Shown here piece after piece: positions 14,534 to 23,043 of a DNA stretch of 44,198 nucleotides. The position numbers and the translations under genes are program-made. The stretch is taken from the NCBI GenBank assembly GCA_934434555.1, contig CAKRZX010000021.1, positions 1 to 44,198 on the forward strand, read 5' to 3'. The notes under the pieces were generated by a model. It had not been told where the DNA came from and searched no databases. It saw only the letters and a program-made list of their open reading frames with translations. The stretch's first letter is position 1. Each line of letters starts with the position of its first letter. The stretch is from an uncultured Clostridia bacterium. Its GTDB lineage: Bacteria; Bacillota; Clostridia; Christensenellales; QALW01.

Positions 14534-16306
14534 ATGAAGAAACTTTTATCAGTTCTGCTTGTACTGGCTATGGCGGTTTCCTGCATTGCAGTGGTGCAGA
14601 TGACTACCCTTGCGGCAAGCGAAGAAACTCTCATCGATGTTAATTTCGATGATCCCAAAGCAGTCGGTTATAATCACGACGCAATTATGAACAATTCAAC
14701 AGATGTTACCGTTACACATGAAAATGTAGACGGCAATAATGTTTTGCAGTTCGTAACCAAGTTGGCGTGGGAAACACCTATTTGGAAACTTGGCAGCAAA
14801 ATCAAGGCATTTGCACAGGCGAACCCCGGGAAAAATATTTGCGTTGTCGTTTCTGTTGATGCAAAAGGCGATTCTGTTGCAAACAAAGCCCGTCTTATTT
14901 TCAGAGATAAAGGTGAGAATGGTACAACTATTGTTAACGAAAAAGGAATAAACGGCAAATGGGCAACGTTTGCGGGATTCACGCTTATTTCCGAAGCAAA
15001 CGCGCTTGCTGCTGATGCAAACGATTACAAACTTACTTTTGATAACCTCGGAACCCCCAATAACGGCACAGAAGGTACAGTTCAAATTGACAACCTTAAA
15101 GTTACATTGAGGGCTATGGACAAAATTGTAGGTTTTGAGTATGATGTAACCGAAACCAATACCACTCAGATGGGTCCCGTTATTTACAACTCGGGTTGGA
15201 ACAGTGACCTTTCATTCCTTAAATCGGAAATCAAAGACGGTAAAGTTACTCTTAACTATACTGTATACAACATGAGCGATGTTGATATTCAGTTCCAGCC
15301 CATGATTCAGGTTGAATGGAAGTTCATTAAGAACGATGGCGCGGAAGCCAATCCCAAATACAATGTAAAAGCAAAAACATCGGCAAAGATTACATTTACT
15401 TTTGATATGGCTGCTGACGGTAAGGTTACCAACGGAGCGGGCGAGCAGGTTGATTTGACGAAAGCAACTCTTCGCTTTGACTTCACTAATACGGACGGTA
15501 CGGCAGGTATCCCCGCAGGCGCTAAGTTTGCTATTATCCCCGAAAACGAGAAACTTGTTGACCATATGTCGGTACTTTCGGGTATTGCGGTGCTTGCTAC
15601 ACCTATCGGTGAAGCACCCGTACTTCCCACTCCCGGTGAAGACGAAACACCCACTCCCGGCGAAGAGGCTACTCCCACACCCATACCTCAGGCTGCAACA
15701 GGTTTCACTGCCGAACTTTTGAAAGACGTTACCGAACTGGAAAAGGGTCAGGGTCAGTGGTTCAAAACAAATTCGGGCGTTTTCTCGGCGTCTGACGTTG
15801 CAAACAACAAACTTACCGTTAAGTTCCCTGTTAAGAATACAGGCAATCAGGACATAAAAGTTCGTCTTGAATTGCAGACGATTCATACAAAGAGCGATGG
15901 AAAGCCCGTTTGGGCAGGTCCTTCTGAGGGTGCATATGTTGATATCCCCGCAGGTGAGACCGTTGACCTTGAATACAGCGCTGATGTTAAGAACGGCAAA
16001 ATCTCTGTGACCACCGTTGAGTATGATGTTTCTGCATTCTTTGCGCGTATCGATATCAAGAACGCAGAGGGTGGCGACACGTTTGATAAGGGTATGGCAT
16101 TCACCGCATTTACCGGTAAGAAACTTGCCGACGCGTTTTTTGAGATGAAAGACGAGAACAAAAAAGGCGAATTCTATAAGGTAGAACTTACCTATGCAAA
16201 CCCCGCTGAGGGCGGCGACCTGCTTCCGGTTGCGTTCATTGCTGTTGCAGTTGTTGCAACCGCTGCGCTTGTTGTTGTAAGCAGAAAGAAAAGAGAAGAA
16301 TTTTGA
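14534..16306 (+). CDS. Large surface protein with repeated beta-rich modules and C-terminal anchor
   Basis: A 590-residue exported protein of unknown function. In order: signal peptide (1-28); a beta-rich region (about 30-193) that looks like a carbohydrate-binding module of the CBM4/9 type (ETLIDVNFDD, NVLQFVTK, GTVQIDNLKV); a module at about 198-345; a Pro/Thr linker (365-388, TPGEDETPTPGEEATPTP); a second copy of the module (389-530); and a C-terminal anchor (GGDLLPVAFIAVAV, helix to about 582, then SRKKREEF). The two modules share a VTL/KF-(V)YN/KNxGxxDI pattern and an (A)RxDIxNxxG...F core. The paralogue at 18380 has the same modules, linker and anchor. The anchor is not a classical LPxTG signal. 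A strong promoter and terminator make it a single-gene unit. A role in adhesion, glycan binding or as an envelope component is inferred. Confidence 0.75.
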   Translation: MKKLLSVLLVLAMAVSCIAVVQMTTLAASEETLIDVNFDDPKAVGYNHDAIMNNSTDVTVTHENVDGNNVLQFVTKLAWETPIWKLGSKIKAFAQANPGKNICVVVSVDAKGDSVANKARLIFRDKGENGTTIVNEKGINGKWATFAGFTLISEANALAADANDYKLTFDNLGTPNNGTEGTVQIDNLKVTLRAMDKIVGFEYDVTETNTTQMGPVIYNSGWNSDLSFLKSEIKDGKVTLNYTVYNMSDVDIQFQPMIQVEWKFIKNDGAEANPKYNVKAKTSAKITFTFDMAADGKVTNGAGEQVDLTKATLRFDFTNTDGTAGIPAGAKFAIIPENEKLVDHMSVLSGIAVLATPIGEAPVLPTPGEDETPTPGEEATPTPIPQAATGFTAELLKDVTELEKGQGQWFKTNSGVFSASDVANNKLTVKFPVKNTGNQDIKVRLELQTIHTKSDGKPVWAGPSEGAYVDIPAGETVDLEYSADVKNGKISVTTVEYDVSAFFARIDIKNAEGGDTFDKGMAFTAFTGKKLADAFFEMKDENKKGEFYKVELTYANPAEGGDLLPVAFIAVAVVATAALVVVSRKKREEF

Positions 16307-16326
16307 TTGATTCTTAAATAATTTAT

Positions 16327-16357
16327 CGGCACAGACTTGCGTCTGTGCCGATTTTTT
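16327..16357 (+). terminator. Terminator of surface protein 1
   Basis: CGGCACAGAC (16327-16336) pairs perfectly with GTCTGTGCCG (16341-16350), loop TTGC, followed by ATTTTTT. Confidence 0.9.
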
Positions 16358-16360
16358 ATG

Positions 16361-16506
16361 CCTGGGGCGCTGCCTCGCACCTTTTTTCGGCGCTCTGCCC
16401 CCGCAACGTCTTTTTTCGTGGCTCCGCCCCGTGCTCTCTTTCTCCGGGGCTCTGCCCCGTACCCCTCTTTCTCCGGGGCTCCGCCCCGTACTCCGTCCGC
16501 TTTCTT
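16361..16506. repeat. GC-rich tandem repeat, about five units of 28-29 bases
   Basis: Units centred on GGGGCTCTGCCCC or GGGGCTCCGCCCC alternate with T/C-rich runs (CTCTTTCTCC or CTTTTTTCG). The clearest copies start at 16418, 16446 and 16475, 28-29 bases apart; more degenerate copies start near 16363 and 16389. Each GGGGCTC-type core is self-complementary. It lies behind a terminator, between genes, and encodes nothing. Confidence 0.75.
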
Positions 16507-16518
16507 GTAAGAAAGCGG
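16497..16518. repeat. Hairpin closing the tandem repeat
   Basis: CCGCTTTCTT (16497-16506) is the exact reverse complement of AAGAAAGCGG (16509-16518), separated by GT. Hairpins of the form CTTTCTT-(A)AGAAAG after GGGG...CCCC repeats recur in clostridial intergenic regions, from memory, suggesting a dispersed element. Confidence 0.55.
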
Positions 16519-17024
16519 AGCAAAGAACTTGAAACTTTAATATGAGCCGGTTCTTTTATTTTTGTAAAAAGGGCATAGGATAAATAAAGAACACAAGATA
16601 ATTTTATTAAAAGATATTCTACCCCAAAAAACTATTTCAACCCCCGTAGGGCGGCGGCTTGCTGCCGCCGCGTGCGCAAAAGGATTGATAAATTTCGGCA
16701 AATATAATGCTGCAAATAACCCGTTGTTCTGCATAAAAAACCGTTCCGAATTGCGGCGGGAGATAAACCCCGCCATATCGTGTGGGTCAGACAAAGAGAA
16801 CAAAACAGGCAATGCAGCGGTGACTCTATCGTGAATACAGCACACTGTTTTTTAGAAAATGCATCAAGCAAAGAGCAACAGCCATTTTTCAAAAACATAT
16901 CTCCTGCATTGCAGGGGTAATCAATACTCGACAGAATGTTTCAAAGAAAAACGCGGGAACAAAACTCCAGCGCAGAAGAACAATATCCGATGATAAAAAA
17001 TGCGTTTTGCAAAGGCAATAAACG
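16519..17024. other. Intergenic region with a GC-rich hairpin
   Basis: About 500 bases with no supportable gene on either strand. It contains GCGGCGGC-TTGCT-GCCGCCG (about 16651-16670) next to CAACCCCCGTAGG, which looks like another dispersed intergenic hairpin. The short open frames here lack ribosome binding sites. Confidence 0.4.
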
Positions 17025-17351
17025 TCAGTGAAACACTGCCTGAACAAGAATCATATAACACGCGGTTCCGCAAGTGACACTTAAAAGCGTGTTGCCTTTT
17101 ATCCAATGGAGAATCGCCGTTACCGCTACGCCCGCAACTGCGGGAACAACCGACGAGGCGGAAGTGATATCCGTGCTTCTGAGGCAGTAAACAACAAGCG
17201 TGGCAATTACGGCGGTAGGCAGAATTTCACCTAAATATTTAACCGTTTTCGGAGCACTGCGCCCCGCGAAAAGCACGAACGGCAGCAGCCGCTCGGCAAA
17301 TGTGCACACGGCACATACGGCAATTATCGCAATCGATTTTTCAATACTCAT
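17025..17351 (-). CDS. azlD: AzlD-type branched-chain amino acid export subunit
   Basis: Small membrane partner of AzlC. The 108-residue protein has about four hydrophobic segments and the family's typical CTFAERLLPFVLF...P(K)TVKYLGEILPTAV stretch. Its start overlaps the end of azlC by four bases, so the two are co-translated. AzlCD pairs export branched-chain amino acids or analogues. Confidence 0.9.
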   Translation of the reverse strand: MSIEKSIAIIAVCAVCTFAERLLPFVLFAGRSAPKTVKYLGEILPTAVIATLVVYCLRSTDITSASSVVPAVAGVAVTAILHWIKGNTLLSVTCGTACYMILVQAVFH

Positions 17352-18052
17352 TTTTCTTCCGCTCCTTTGTCAAGCTTCTTTCTTAAAAACAGTAAAATTA
17401 CCGCGCTTGTAATCAGAGAGGGCAGCAAAAAATTGTCTTTTCCCAAAATCACAAGCCAGAGAACTGCCGAACAAACCGCAATAACACAGGGGATTTTTGA
17501 CCCGCCGGATTTCAAACGGTCAATAAGAATAACGACAAAAAGTGCGGTAAGGGCGAAATCTATGCCTGCGGTATTAAAGCTGATTATCTGCCCTAAAAGT
17601 CCGCCGAGCACGGAAAAAGCCACCCAGTAAAACCAAATAAGCGCCGTGGAAAAAATATGCACCCACTTTTCTTCAACGCTGTCTTTCGGCACGTAGGAAC
17701 ACAAAAGCGAATAACTTTCGTCGGGCATACCGTAAATGAGAAAGTATTTCCAGAAGCCGTAATCGCGGAACTTTTCGATAAAAGAAAGCCCGTAGAAAAT
17801 GTGACGGCTGTTTAATAAAAGCGCCGTTGCCGCCACGGTGAGAAGTGACGGGTCGTTTTGAAAAAACTGCACCATAAGCATTTGCAGCGAACCGGCATAA
17901 ACGAAAATGCTTGCTGCCGCCGACCACAGAAAGTTGTAGCCCGCCTCAAACATCATCAGACCGTATGCCACGCCAACGGGGAAAAAACCGATAAGTATCG
18001 GCACGGTTCTTTTAAGCGAATATAAAAAACTTTTTTTCAATTTGCCGTTCAT
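17348..18052 (-). CDS. azlC: AzlC-type branched-chain amino acid exporter subunit
   Basis: Main membrane subunit of the AzlCD exporter. From ATG 18052 it has 234 residues with multiple hydrophobic segments and recognisable landmarks: RTVPILIGFFPVGVAYGLM, IFVYAGSLQMLMVQ, LLNSRHIFYGLSF and YGMPDESYSLL. The GTG at 18064 overlaps the AAGGAG sequence (18069-18064) and cannot be the start; the ATG 11 bases beyond it is preferred. It is transcribed with azlD from its own promoter. No Lrp-type regulator adjoins. Confidence 0.9.
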   Translation of the reverse strand: MNGKLKKSFLYSLKRTVPILIGFFPVGVAYGLMMFEAGYNFLWSAAASIFVYAGSLQMLMVQFFQNDPSLLTVAATALLLNSRHIFYGLSFIEKFRDYGFWKYFLIYGMPDESYSLLCSYVPKDSVEEKWVHIFSTALIWFYWVAFSVLGGLLGQIISFNTAGIDFALTALFVVILIDRLKSGGSKIPCVIAVCSAVLWLVILGKDNFLLPSLITSAVILLFLRKKLDKGAEEK

Positions 18053-18080
18053 TGCAAGACGCACTCCTTATAATATATAA

Positions 18081-18109
18081 ATTATACCACCGCCCCTTTG
18101 TTATAACAA
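18081..18109 (-). promoter_or_regulatory. azlCD promoter
   Basis: Minus-strand TTGTTA (18109-18104) and TATAAT (18086-18081) with a 17-base spacer, about 30 bases from the start. Confidence 0.7.
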
Positions 18110-18182
18110 ATTAAATTTCTTGTGAATAAAAGTTTCGCATATAAAAAGTTTATTTTTGTCAACAAGAAGTTTATTTATGCTA

Positions 18183-18212
18183 TTGATTTAATCGGTGCTG
18201 GTAAAGTATAAT
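18183..18212 (+). promoter_or_regulatory. Promoter of surface protein 2
   Basis: TTGATT at 18183 and TATAAT at 18207 with an 18-base spacer. It lies about 170 bases before the gene, leaving a long leader. Confidence 0.6.
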
Positions 18213-18218
18213 TAAAGC

Positions 18219-18379
18219 GTAAGGGAAGAAAGGAAAAAGTTTCAAAGCGAAGACGGTGTCGGGATCTTTGCCGTTGCTGCTCTGCGCGGTGGAGCTTAAA
18301 AAGGAAAAAAGCGCAAGGCGGCTCCTTTATAAAACAGTTTAGATTTTATGTGCTTTATGCACAGAAAGGAAGATAAAAA
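18219..18379 (+). promoter_or_regulatory. Long, possibly structured leader of surface protein 2
   Basis: About 160 untranslated bases. Pairings I can see are ACGG with CCGT across about 18251-18274, GGAGC (about 18290) with GCTCC (about 18320), and TGTGC-TTTAT-GCACA immediately before AAAGGA (18365-18370). It matches no riboswitch consensus I know. The last hairpin has a counterpart in front of the paralogue at 14534. Confidence 0.35.
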
Positions 18380-19801
18380 ATGAAAAAAGTATTCAGTATT
18401 CTGCTTGCGGCAGCAATGTTAATCTCTTGCTTGTCCATTGTAAGCTTTGCGGCGGAAACAAAAGGAGCGGAAGTTACGGTAAACAAGCGCGCAACGGAAA
18501 GTGAAAATATTGCAAATATTTACGTTACTTCCGACGGTAAAAAAGCAGATTTCTCGTTCCTTGCGGGGCAGAAAGATGCTGACGGCAAAGTTACGCTTAA
18601 AGTTAAAGTGTACAATGACGGCGATGTTGATGCAAGCGTAAGACTGCTTATCCAAAAGAGAAGAGCCGATAAAGCGACATCGGGTGATTGGGGTTATTAT
18701 AATGTTTCCGGCAGTCCCATTTCGGGCGGAAAGGGTACGTTTGATAAGGATTACGTAACCGCTCCCGCAAAACAGTGGACGGAACTTTCCTATACCGTTT
18801 ATCTTAATGCGAATAACAAAATCTCAACAATAAACGACATTAGCGCGCTTGTTGAAGAAAATACGGGCATTTCCTCAAACGATGATGTTTCCGTTCGTTT
18901 TGATATGAGAAGTGTGCCTCTTGACGGCAATAATCAGTCAACAGGTTTCGATGCAGGCACAAAGTTCATTATTGCTCCCGTGAACAATGACAGCCTTACT
19001 GATCCCCTTACAAGAATGGCACCCAAAGGCGTTGCCCAGACAAACGGAGTATTTACCGTAAGCGGAGCAACCGAGCTTCCCGCAGAGACCACTCCCGCCC
19101 CTGCAACGCCTACGCCTGCGACACCTGCACCCGCAACGCCCACGCCCGCAGGCGAGGAAAACACCCCGGCTACTGCTACTCCCGTACCCAAGGTTGCAAA
19201 CGGCGTTAAGTACACCGTTAAGGAAGATATCGAATCAGAACAGTATATCTGCTCCGATTTGGGCGTTATTGACGCTTCCGACGTTAAAAACGGCAAACTT
19301 ACCAAGGCTTTAAGCATAAAGAATAACGGTGATACCGAAATTGCGGTACTGTTCCGGATTCAGGCAACCGTTAAAGGCGCAAACGGTTCAAACACGTGGG
19401 ATGGACCTAATAACGGCAGCGGCAAAGTTACAATCGAGCCCGGAAAAACCGAGAAACTGGAATTTACCTGTGACTCGGACGGAACAAAGGTAACAATACT
19501 TGAACAGGACGTTACACTTGACAAACTGTTCTTCCGCTTTGAAGTTTACGGCGAGGGGGGAATCAATTATCTTCCTGCGGGCACAGCATTTACCGTGCTT
19601 TGCGACACGGACGAGGCAGAAAAACTCTTTGCGGGAAACTCTTATTCCAACAAAGAAAATATTGTCCGCGAACTTTCCTACGGCACAAACGGCAATGCAC
19701 AGCACGACGGCGACATTCTTCCCGTTGCATTTATAAGCGTTGCGGTTATATCCGCGGCTGCACTTGTGGTTGTAACCAAAAAGAAAAAGGAAATTGCATA
19801 A
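18380..19801 (+). CDS. Surface protein paralogous to the 14534 protein
   Basis: A 473-residue exported protein of unknown function. It has a signal peptide (1-25), one beta-rich module (about 28-225; KVTLKVKVYNDGDVDASVRL), a Pro/Thr/Ala linker (about 232-275, TPAPATPTPATPAPATPTP), a second module (about 278-430; KALSIKNNGDTEIAVLFRI, LDKLFFRFEVYG) and a C-terminal anchor (GDILPVAFISVAV, helix, TKKKKEIA). Compared with its paralogue it lacks the N-terminal CBM-like region. The anchors of the two are nearly the same (GD-(I/L)LPVAFI-x-VAV...ALVVV-(S/T)-KK), which implies shared processing or anchoring. AAAGGA at 18365 sets the start and a terminator follows. Confidence 0.75.
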   Translation: MKKVFSILLAAAMLISCLSIVSFAAETKGAEVTVNKRATESENIANIYVTSDGKKADFSFLAGQKDADGKVTLKVKVYNDGDVDASVRLLIQKRRADKATSGDWGYYNVSGSPISGGKGTFDKDYVTAPAKQWTELSYTVYLNANNKISTINDISALVEENTGISSNDDVSVRFDMRSVPLDGNNQSTGFDAGTKFIIAPVNNDSLTDPLTRMAPKGVAQTNGVFTVSGATELPAETTPAPATPTPATPAPATPTPAGEENTPATATPVPKVANGVKYTVKEDIESEQYICSDLGVIDASDVKNGKLTKALSIKNNGDTEIAVLFRIQATVKGANGSNTWDGPNNGSGKVTIEPGKTEKLEFTCDSDGTKVTILEQDVTLDKLFFRFEVYGEGGINYLPAGTAFTVLCDTDEAEKLFAGNSYSNKENIVRELSYGTNGNAQHDGDILPVAFISVAVISAAALVVVTKKKKEIA

Positions 19802-19838
19802 ACATATACAAACTTCTTTCATACTGCATCCTTGCAAG

Positions 19839-19863
19839 ACCCCGCTTTTTTAGCGGGGTTTTT
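19839..19863 (+). terminator. Terminator of surface protein 2
   Basis: ACCCCGCT (19839-19846) pairs with AGCGGGGT (19852-19859), followed by TTTTT. Confidence 0.85.
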
Positions 19864-19873
19864 GCGTTTTCGC

Positions 19874-19902
19874 TTGCCAAGAAAACCGTACTGTGGTACA
19901 AT
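19874..19902 (+). promoter_or_regulatory. typA promoter
   Basis: TTGCCA at 19874 and TACAAT at 19897 with a 17-base spacer, directly after the upstream terminator. Confidence 0.65.
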
Positions 19903-20037
19903 AACTCTGCAAAATTGAAATATACGGCGCAGAATATTGCATTTTATGTAATATTCATTTTGTGCTTTCAAAATGGCGCAATCAAAAATGCAATCTTGCA
20001 ATTATGTAAATAAAAAATGCAAAAAGAAGGTATTGAT

Positions 20038-21870
20038 TTGAAAAGAGAAGACATAAGAAACATCGCGATTATCGCTCACGTTGACCACGGCAAAACCACC
20101 CTTGTTGACGAAATGCTCAAACAGAGCGGGCTGTTCAGGGAAAATCAGCAGTTGCAGGACCGTATGATGGACTCCGGCGATATCGAGCGGGAACGCGGAA
20201 TAACCATACTTTCCAAAAACACGTCCATACATTATAAAAATACTAAAATCAACGTTGTTGATACGCCCGGACACGCAGACTTCGGCGGCGAGGTTGAACG
20301 CGTGCTTAAAATGACATCGGGCGTAGTGCTTCTCGTTGATGCTTTTGAAGGACCTATGCCCCAGACAAGATTCGTGCTTTCAAAGGCGCTGGCGCTGGGA
20401 TTGAAAGTTATAGTTGTAATCAACAAAATGGACCGTCCCGACGCCCGTCCCGACGAGGTTGTTGACGAGGTTTTCGATTTGTTTATAGAACTGGGCGCAA
20501 ACGATTCGCAACTTGAATGTCCCTTTATTTATGCTTCGGGCAGAAGCGGCACGGCTACTCTTGACCCGGCTGTTCCCGGCACGGATATGGTTCCGCTTTT
20601 TGACGCGATTCTTAAATATATTCCCGCACCCGAAGTTGATCCCGACGGTCCCGCGCAGTTGCTTGTTTCCACAATAGACTATAATGACTATGTGGGCAGA
20701 ATAGGCATAGGTAAAATTGAGCGCGGCACCATCAAAGTGGGCGACAATATTGCCCTTTGCACCTACGGCACCGAGGGCAGCCGCGGAAACGTGCGCATTA
20801 CAAGCCTTTCGGTATTCGAGGGGCTTAAACGCGTAAGCGTTGAAAGCGCGTCGGCGGGCGAAATAGTTGCGGTCAGCGGAGTTACCGACATCAACATCGG
20901 CGACACCCTCTGTAAACCCGACACTCTTGAACCGCTTCCCTTTGTCAAAATTACCGAACCTACCGTAAGTATGACGTTTTCGGTAAACGATTCGCCTTTT
21001 GCGGGCAAAGAGGGCAAATATTTAACAAGCCGCCATCTTCGCGCAAGACTTTATAAGGAAACCGAAACGGACGTTTCGCTCCGCGTTGAGGACACCGATT
21101 CCGCCGACAGTTTCAAGGTTTCGGGACGCGGCGAACTTCATCTTTCGATTTTAATTGAGAATATGCGCCGCGAGGGCTATGAGTTGCAGGTAAGCAAGCC
21201 CGAGGTGCTTTATAAGACAATAGACGGCAAGCGCTGCGAGCCTATGGAGCGGGTTATAATCGATGTTCCGGATATGTATTCGGGCACGGTTATACAGCAT
21301 ATGGGCACAAATCACGGCGAAATGGTGAATATGCTTTCCCTTTCGGATACAATGCGCCGTATGGAATTCATCGTTCCCGCCCGCGGGCTGTTCGGTTACA
21401 GAAATGCGTTTTTGACCGATACTCACGGCGAGGGCGTTATGAACTCGATTTTTGACAGTTACAAGCCCTATACCGGCGAACTTCCCGGAAGAAAGAACGG
21501 TTCGCTTATTGCCTTTGAAACGGGCGAATCCATTACGTACGGTCTGTTCAACGCACAGGAGCGCGGCACGCTGTTTATCGGCGCGGGCGAACAGGTTTAC
21601 AGCGGTATGATTGTTGGCGAAAGTTCACGCCCGGAAGACATCGAGGTAAACGTTTGCAAACGCAAGAATATGACCAACTCACGCTCGGCGGGGTCGGACG
21701 ACGCACTTCATCTTATTCCGCCCAAGCGTATGAGCCTTGAACAGGCGCTTGAATATCTGGGTGAGGACGAACTTGCGGAAATTACGCCCAACAATATAAG
21801 AATCCGCAAGAAGATTCTTGACCCCACCGCCCGCTACCGAGCGGCTAAGATCAACAGCAGGCAGAATTAA
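20038..21870 (+). CDS. typA: Ribosome-associated GTPase TypA/BipA
   Basis: Translational GTPase related to EF-G that acts on the ribosome in stress, low temperature and subunit assembly. The G motifs are AHVDHGKT (13-20), DTPGHADF (75-82) and NKMD (129-132), followed by the EF-G-like beta-barrel, domains III and V, and the TypA-specific C-terminal domain (TNSRSAGSDDALHL, LEYLGEDELAEITP, RIRKK). Length is 610 residues from a TTG at 20038, which has AAGAAGG seven bases upstream and yields the family's usual opening KREDIRNIAIIAHVDHG. The ATG at 20017 has no ribosome binding site. It leads a tight cluster with the following three genes. Confidence 0.95.
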   Translation: MKREDIRNIAIIAHVDHGKTTLVDEMLKQSGLFRENQQLQDRMMDSGDIERERGITILSKNTSIHYKNTKINVVDTPGHADFGGEVERVLKMTSGVVLLVDAFEGPMPQTRFVLSKALALGLKVIVVINKMDRPDARPDEVVDEVFDLFIELGANDSQLECPFIYASGRSGTATLDPAVPGTDMVPLFDAILKYIPAPEVDPDGPAQLLVSTIDYNDYVGRIGIGKIERGTIKVGDNIALCTYGTEGSRGNVRITSLSVFEGLKRVSVESASAGEIVAVSGVTDINIGDTLCKPDTLEPLPFVKITEPTVSMTFSVNDSPFAGKEGKYLTSRHLRARLYKETETDVSLRVEDTDSADSFKVSGRGELHLSILIENMRREGYELQVSKPEVLYKTIDGKRCEPMERVIIDVPDMYSGTVIQHMGTNHGEMVNMLSLSDTMRRMEFIVPARGLFGYRNAFLTDTHGEGVMNSIFDSYKPYTGELPGRKNGSLIAFETGESITYGLFNAQERGTLFIGAGEQVYSGMIVGESSRPEDIEVNVCKRKNMTNSRSAGSDDALHLIPPKRMSLEQALEYLGEDELAEITPNNIRIRKKILDPTARYRAAKINSRQN

Positions 21871-21885
21871 AAAGGATGTGGCTTT

Positions 21886-23043
21886 ATGGATAAGGGCAAC
21901 AAACGCTTTTGGACGATAACCGCTCTCGCTTTTGTGGGAATCCTCGTTTGGCAGATAACCGCAAGCCTTATGCCGGCACTGGCAAAGGGTGTTAAGGCGC
22001 TTACGCCGTTCCTGTTTGCTTTTGTAACGGCGTATCTGTTAAGGCGTCCGGTGGGTTTGCTTGAAAAACTGTTTTGCAAAATGCAAAAGGGCAAAAAGCA
22101 CAAATGGCAGCATACGCTTGCAACCGTACTGCTTTTGGGTGTTTTCTTCGGGCTTGTGGTTGCGGCGGTTATAGTTATCGCGCCGAACGTTGTGAACAAC
22201 CTTACCGATTTGATTGTGGCTTTGCCGGGGTTTATAACCGACGTGAAAGCGCTTTTGACAAAGCAGCTTGTGGATATGTCGCAGTGGCTTGATATCGACC
22301 TTAATACGGTGATACTGGGCTATATTGACGGTTTAAGTGAAAGGGCTCTTATGTGGGTAAAGAATATAGACCCGCAAAGCGTGCTTTTTACCGCTACGAA
22401 TATCGTTGCGGGAACTGCCACCGCCATGATGGATGCGGTGCTTTATGTTGCCGCGTCATTCTTCCTGCTTCATGATTTTGACAAGATGAAACTCTGGATC
22501 CATGAAGCTCTCAGGGCGTTTATCAAGGACGAAAAGCCCTACAACAATGTTTGCGAGGTGCTTCACACCGCCGACGTTACAATGGAAAGGTACATAGTTG
22601 TACGTCTTTCCACGTCTTTGGGGCTCGGCATAGTGTGCTATATCGGCTTTTTGCTGTTCCGCCTGCCTTATTCAATATTGCTTGCAACGGTAATTGCGGT
22701 AACGAATATCGTGCCTTATATCGGGCCTATCGTGGGCGCACTGCCCGCAATAATCGTCGCGCTGGCGGCGTATGATATTAGAATTGCTTTTTGGGTAACG
22801 GTGTTTATAATTATCTGTCAGCAAATAGAAGGAAATGTGCTTACCCCGCTTTTAACGGGAGATGCACTGAATATAAATCCCATGCTCGTGCTTTTGGGCA
22901 TAGCGGTTTTCGGCGCAATGTTCGGTATTCCGGGAATGATTCTCGGCGCGCCTATTGCGTCGGTTATAGCCGGTGTTATACGGAAAGCGGCGACTGTTGC
23001 CGAAAAAGGCGATAAAAAGGAGAACAAAAATGAAGTTAAGTGA
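21886..23043 (+). CDS. AI-2E family transporter / PerM-like permease
   Basis: A 385-residue integral membrane protein with about seven to eight helices: paired helices near the N-terminus (about 10-30, 38-58), one at about 80-105, a central soluble stretch, then a C-terminal helical bundle containing IAVTNIVPYIGPIVGALPAI and NVLTPLLTGDALNINPMLVL, the signature region of the AI-2E (PF01594) family. Members have been linked to autoinducer-2 export, Na+/H+ exchange or sporulation; the substrate here is unknown. AAAGGA lies 11 bases before the start. It follows typA by 15 bases and overlaps the aminotransferase gene by 14, so it is part of an operon. Confidence 0.85.
   Translation: MDKGNKRFWTITALAFVGILVWQITASLMPALAKGVKALTPFLFAFVTAYLLRRPVGLLEKLFCKMQKGKKHKWQHTLATVLLLGVFFGLVVAAVIVIAPNVVNNLTDLIVALPGFITDVKALLTKQLVDMSQWLDIDLNTVILGYIDGLSERALMWVKNIDPQSVLFTATNIVAGTATAMMDAVLYVAASFFLLHDFDKMKLWIHEALRAFIKDEKPYNNVCEVLHTADVTMERYIVVRLSTSLGLGIVCYIGFLLFRLPYSILLATVIAVTNIVPYIGPIVGALPAIIVALAAYDIRIAFWVTVFIIICQQIEGNVLTPLLTGDALNINPMLVLLGIAVFGAMFGIPGMILGAPIASVIAGVIRKAATVAEKGDKKENKNEVK

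Noticed and set aside
16361..16506. Tandem repeats considered as a CRISPR array
   Set aside because: Units are contiguous with no unique spacers, the cores vary, and no cas gene is present.
20017..20040. ATG 20017 as the typA start
   Set aside because: It has no ribosome binding site, while TTG 20038 has AAGAAGG at ideal spacing and gives the family N-terminus.
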